64,000 nucleotides of DNA from Klebsiella electrica. GTDB lineage: Bacteria; Pseudomonadota; Gammaproteobacteria; Enterobacterales; Enterobacteriaceae. Shown one piece after another: positions 61,247 to 64,000 of this stretch (within the stretch, counting starts at the first letter, position 1; each line of letters begins with the position of its first letter). Below the pieces are notes generated by a model, which was not told the origin of the DNA, made no database searches, and saw only the letters and a list, made by a program, of their open reading frames with translations. The translations under genes were made by a program, and so were the position numbers. The stretch lies in contig NZ_CP041247.1 of assembly GCF_006711645.1 (NCBI RefSeq), positions 4,340,001-4,404,000 of the forward strand. The letters are read 5' to 3'.

Positions 61247-63952
61247 TTAGCTCAGACGGCCGTGGCACTGCTTATATTTTTTACCGGAACCACACGGGCA
61301 AGGATCGTTACGACCCACTTTACGCTCGCCGGTCTCCTCAGCCAGCGCAGCCGCGGCGGCAGTGTCGTCATCCTGATGGCTAAGCTGTTGCATCTGCGCC
61401 AGACGTTCAGCTTCCTCACGGCGCTGCTGCTCCATTGCCTCGACCTCTTCCGGCATGCGGACCTGAACCTTGCTCAGGGTGCTGATCACTTCATACTTCA
61501 GTGATTCCAGCATCGCGGCAAACATGGAGAAGGACTCACGCTTGTACTCCTGCTTCGGATCTTTCTGCGCATAGCCGCGCAGGTGAATGCCCTGACGCAG
61601 GTAGTCCATCGCCGCGAGGTGCTCTTTCCACAGCGAGTCCAGAGTCTGCAGCATGACGCCTTTCTCGAAATGACGCATCATTTCGGCGCCCACAACTTCT
61701 TCTTTACGCTGATAGGTCTCAATCGCGCTCTGCAGAATACGCTCACGCAGCGTCTCTTCATGCAGCTCCGGCTCTTTATCCAGCCACTCTTTCAGCGGCA
61801 GCTCAAGGTCGAAGTCATTTTTCAGACGTTCCTGCAGACCTTCAACATCCCACATCTCTTCCAGAGACTGCGGCGGGATATGGGCATCGATGGTCGCTTT
61901 GAACACATCTTCGCGGATGCTGTTAATGGTTTCGCTAACATCAGAAACGTCCAGCAATTCGTTACGCTGACTGTAGATTGCCCGGCGCTGATCGTTAGCA
62001 ACATCATCATATTCCAGCAGCTGCTTACGAATATCAAAGTTGCGGCTTTCGACTTTACGCTGTGCGTTAGCGATGGCCTTGGTGACCCACGGGTGCTCAA
62101 TCGCTTCGCCTGGTTTCATCCCCAGCTTGCGCATCATGCCGGAGACACGGTCGGAGGCAAAGATACGCATCAGAGCATCTTCCATCGACAGGTAGAAGCG
62201 GGAAGAACCGGCATCCCCCTGACGACCGGAACGGCCGCGCAGCTGGTTGTCGATACGACGGGATTCATGACGCTCGGTACCGATAATATGCAGGCCGCCT
62301 GCCGCCAGAACGGCATCGTGACGCACCTGCCAGTCGGCTTTAATTTGTGCGATTTGCTCTGGCGTCGGATCTTCCAGCGCGGTGACTTCGGCCTGCCAGC
62401 TCCCGCCGAGCATAATATCCGTACCACGACCGGCCATGTTGGTGGCGATGGTTACCGCTGACGGGTAACCCGCCTGGGCAACGATATCCGCTTCGCTGGC
62501 GTGGAACTTCGCGTTCAGCACGTTGTGCTTGATACCGGCTTTGGCCAGCTCATGGGAAACCACTTCTGATTTTTCAATCGAAATGGTACCAACCAGAACC
62601 GGCTGGCCTGCGGCGGTGCGCTCTTTGATATCTTCAATGATCGCCTGAATTTTCTCCGCTTCGGTCATATAGACCAGATCCGCCATATCTTTACGGATCA
62701 TCGGGCGGTTAGTTGGTACCACGACGGTATCCAGCTTGTAGATAGAGCTAAATTCAAAGGCTTCGGTATCCGCCGTACCGGTCATCCCCGCCAGTTTCTC
62801 ATACAGACGGAAATAGTTCTGGAAGGTGATGGAAGCCAGCGTCTGGTTTTCATTCTGGATATCCACGCCCTCTTTCGCTTCAACCGCCTGGTGGAGACCA
62901 TCAGACCAGCGACGCCCTTGCATCGTACGACCGGTATGCTCATCAACGATAATCACTTCGCCATCTTTGACGATATAGTCAACGTCGCGGGTGAACAGCA
63001 CGTGCGCGCGCAGCGCCGCCGTCACGTGGTGCATCAGCATAATATTCGACGGCGAATACAGCGATTCGCCTTCGTCCATGATCCCTTCCTGCACCAGCAG
63101 CTCTTCGATCAGCACCAGACCACGTTCGGTCAGGTTAACCTGGCGCGCCTTTTCATCAACGGAGAAGTGGCCTTCACCGGTAAAGGTGTCGGAATCTTCT
63201 TTATCCTGACGAACCAGGTGCGGGATTATCTTGTTAACGCGCTTGTACATTTCCGAGCTGTCTTCCGCCGGACCGGAAATGATCAGCGGAGTACGCGCTT
63301 CATCGATCAGGATGGAGTCCACCTCATCGACCAGCGCATAGTGCAGTTTACGCTGAACGCGCTCTTCCGGGCTGAACGCCATATTGTCGCGCAGGTAGTC
63401 AAAGCCGTATTCGTTATTGGTACCGTAGGTAATATCCGCGCCATACGCTTCACGTTTGGCAGGCGCCGGTAAACCGGACATGTTGATCCCGACGGTCATA
63501 CCGAGGAACTCAAACAGCGGACGGTTGTTTTCAGCATCACGCTGCGCCAGATAGTCGTTGACGGTGACCACGTGAACGCCTTTACCGGACAACGCATTCA
63601 GGTACGCAGGCAGCGTTGCGGTCAACGTTTTACCTTCACCGGTACGCATTTCCGCGATGCAACGCTGGTTAAGCACCATGCCGCCCAGCAGCTGGACGTC
63701 GAAGTGACGCATACCGAATACGCGTTTACTGGCTTCACGTACCACGGCAAAGGCTTCCGGGATCAGGCTCTCCAGGCTTTCGCCCTTTTCCAGACGAGCG
63801 CGAAACTCGGCGGTCTTGCCTTTCAGCTCGTCATCCGAGAGCTTTTCCATCTCCGGTTCCATGGCATTGATGAGGCCAACGGTTTTGCGCATGCGGCGCA
63901 GAGTACGATCGTTACGACTACCGAAAACTTTAGTTAATAATTTGATTAGCAT
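61247..63952 (-). CDS. secA: SecA, preprotein translocase ATPase
   Basis: Motor for Sec-dependent export through SecYEG. 901 residues, complete. Walker [38 protein letters not shown]2 with [11 protein letters not shown] and GRSGRQGD, and the C-terminal zinc motif [13 protein letters not shown] for SecB/lipid binding. Start [16 protein letters not shown]. Confidence 0.98.
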   Translation of the reverse strand: MLIKLLTKVFGSRNDRTLRRMRKTVGLINAMEPEMEKLSDDELKGKTAEFRARLEKGESLESLIPEAFAVVREASKRVFGMRHFDVQLLGGMVLNQRCIAEMRTGEGKTLTATLPAYLNALSGKGVHVVTVNDYLAQRDAENNRPLFEFLGMTVGINMSGLPAPAKREAYGADITYGTNNEYGFDYLRDNMAFSPEERVQRKLHYALVDEVDSILIDEARTPLIISGPAEDSSEMYKRVNKIIPHLVRQDKEDSDTFTGEGHFSVDEKARQVNLTERGLVLIEELLVQEGIMDEGESLYSPSNIMLMHHVTAALRAHVLFTRDVDYIVKDGEVIIVDEHTGRTMQGRRWSDGLHQAVEAKEGVDIQNENQTLASITFQNYFRLYEKLAGMTGTADTEAFEFSSIYKLDTVVVPTNRPMIRKDMADLVYMTEAEKIQAIIEDIKERTAAGQPVLVGTISIEKSEVVSHELAKAGIKHNVLNAKFHASEADIVAQAGYPSAVTIATNMAGRGTDIMLGGSWQAEVTALEDPTPEQIAQIKADWQVRHDAVLAAGGLHIIGTERHESRRIDNQLRGRSGRQGDAGSSRFYLSMEDALMRIFASDRVSGMMRKLGMKPGEAIEHPWVTKAIANAQRKVESRNFDIRKQLLEYDDVANDQRRAIYSQRNELLDVSDVSETINSIREDVFKATIDAHIPPQSLEEMWDVEGLQERLKNDFDLELPLKEWLDKEPELHEETLRERILQSAIETYQRKEEVVGAEMMRHFEKGVMLQTLDSLWKEHLAAMDYLRQGIHLRGYAQKDPKQEYKRESFSMFAAMLESLKYEVISTLSKVQVRMPEEVEAMEQQRREEAERLAQMQQLSHQDDDTAAAAALAEETGERKVGRNDPCPCGSGKKYKQCHGRLS

Positions 63953-64000
63953 AATAAAATCTCAAACGCCCCGCGATGCGGAGTCACAAAAAAGAATCAT
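63953..64000 (-). promoter_or_regulatory. secM-secA intergenic leader (partial)
   Basis: On the minus strand CTCCGC-ATC-GCGGGG forms a small hairpin just before TTTGAG and the secA ATG. The E. coli secM-secA junction has nearly the same sequence; there, SecM stalling unfolds the hairpin to expose the secA ribosome site. secM itself would lie outside the window. Confidence 0.6.

Overview
This 64 kb window is a chromosomal segment from an enterobacterium (Enterobacterales). Gene order and protein sequences track the E. coli/Salmonella fhu-to-secA region nearly gene for gene. Base composition is fairly GC-rich, a pdxA2/dtnK cluster is present, and there is no fimbrial operon between folK and panB. 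Klebsiella or Raoultella, or a close relative such as Enterobacter, is therefore a better fit than E. coli; the genus is an inference. There are no rRNA genes, tRNA genes, prophage or CRISPR.

Layout. 1-5550: ferrichrome uptake operon fhuACDB (minus strand, Fur box upstream; fhuB runs off the left edge). 5685-11356: mrcB (PBP1B) and hrpB. 11429-18591: a plus-strand run of thpR, sfsA, dksA, gluQ, pcnB (AUU start), folK, panB, panC and panD. 18592-22230: an accessory scar. It holds a tandem duplication of the panD 3' end with a two-membrane-segment small protein and the C-terminal stub of a Tlde1/DUF2778-type L,D-transpeptidase toxin; the second copy is split by a complete IS66-family element with an 8-bp target duplication. 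22361-25924: yadE, yadI, yadH, yadG. 26031-33954: can, hpt, gcd, cueO, yacC, speE, speD. 33992-38214: a D-threonate-type catabolic cluster (DeoR regulator, pdxA2, dtnK, permease) with three matching operator-like palindromes in front. 38259-42060: yacL, acnB and a small exported protein. 42224-49577: pdhR-aceE-aceF-lpd with a PdhR box and two copies of a structured intergenic repeat. 50225-57753: aroP, ampE, ampD, nadC, and the type IV pilus genes ppdD-hofB-hofC. 57785-63952: guaC, coaE, zapD, yacG, mutT, secA.

How the genes work together. Most of the window is core metabolism: iron uptake, cell-wall synthesis, pantothenate/CoA (panBCD, coaE), folate (folK), the pyruvate dehydrogenase complex next to aconitase B, polyamine synthesis (speED), periplasmic glucose oxidation (gcd), copper defence (cueO), purine salvage (hpt, guaC) and protein export (secA). 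Recognisable control sites include Fur (fhuA), CueR (cueO), CRP overlapping the gcd promoter, PdhR (pdhR) and a three-site operator set ahead of the D-threonate operon.

The most unusual part is 18383-22230. It looks like a decayed interbacterial toxin/immunity locus in which the immunity-like genes were kept or diversified while the toxin was lost. The two immunity-like copies differ mainly in the loop between their membrane segments. I found no convincing wholly new system elsewhere.
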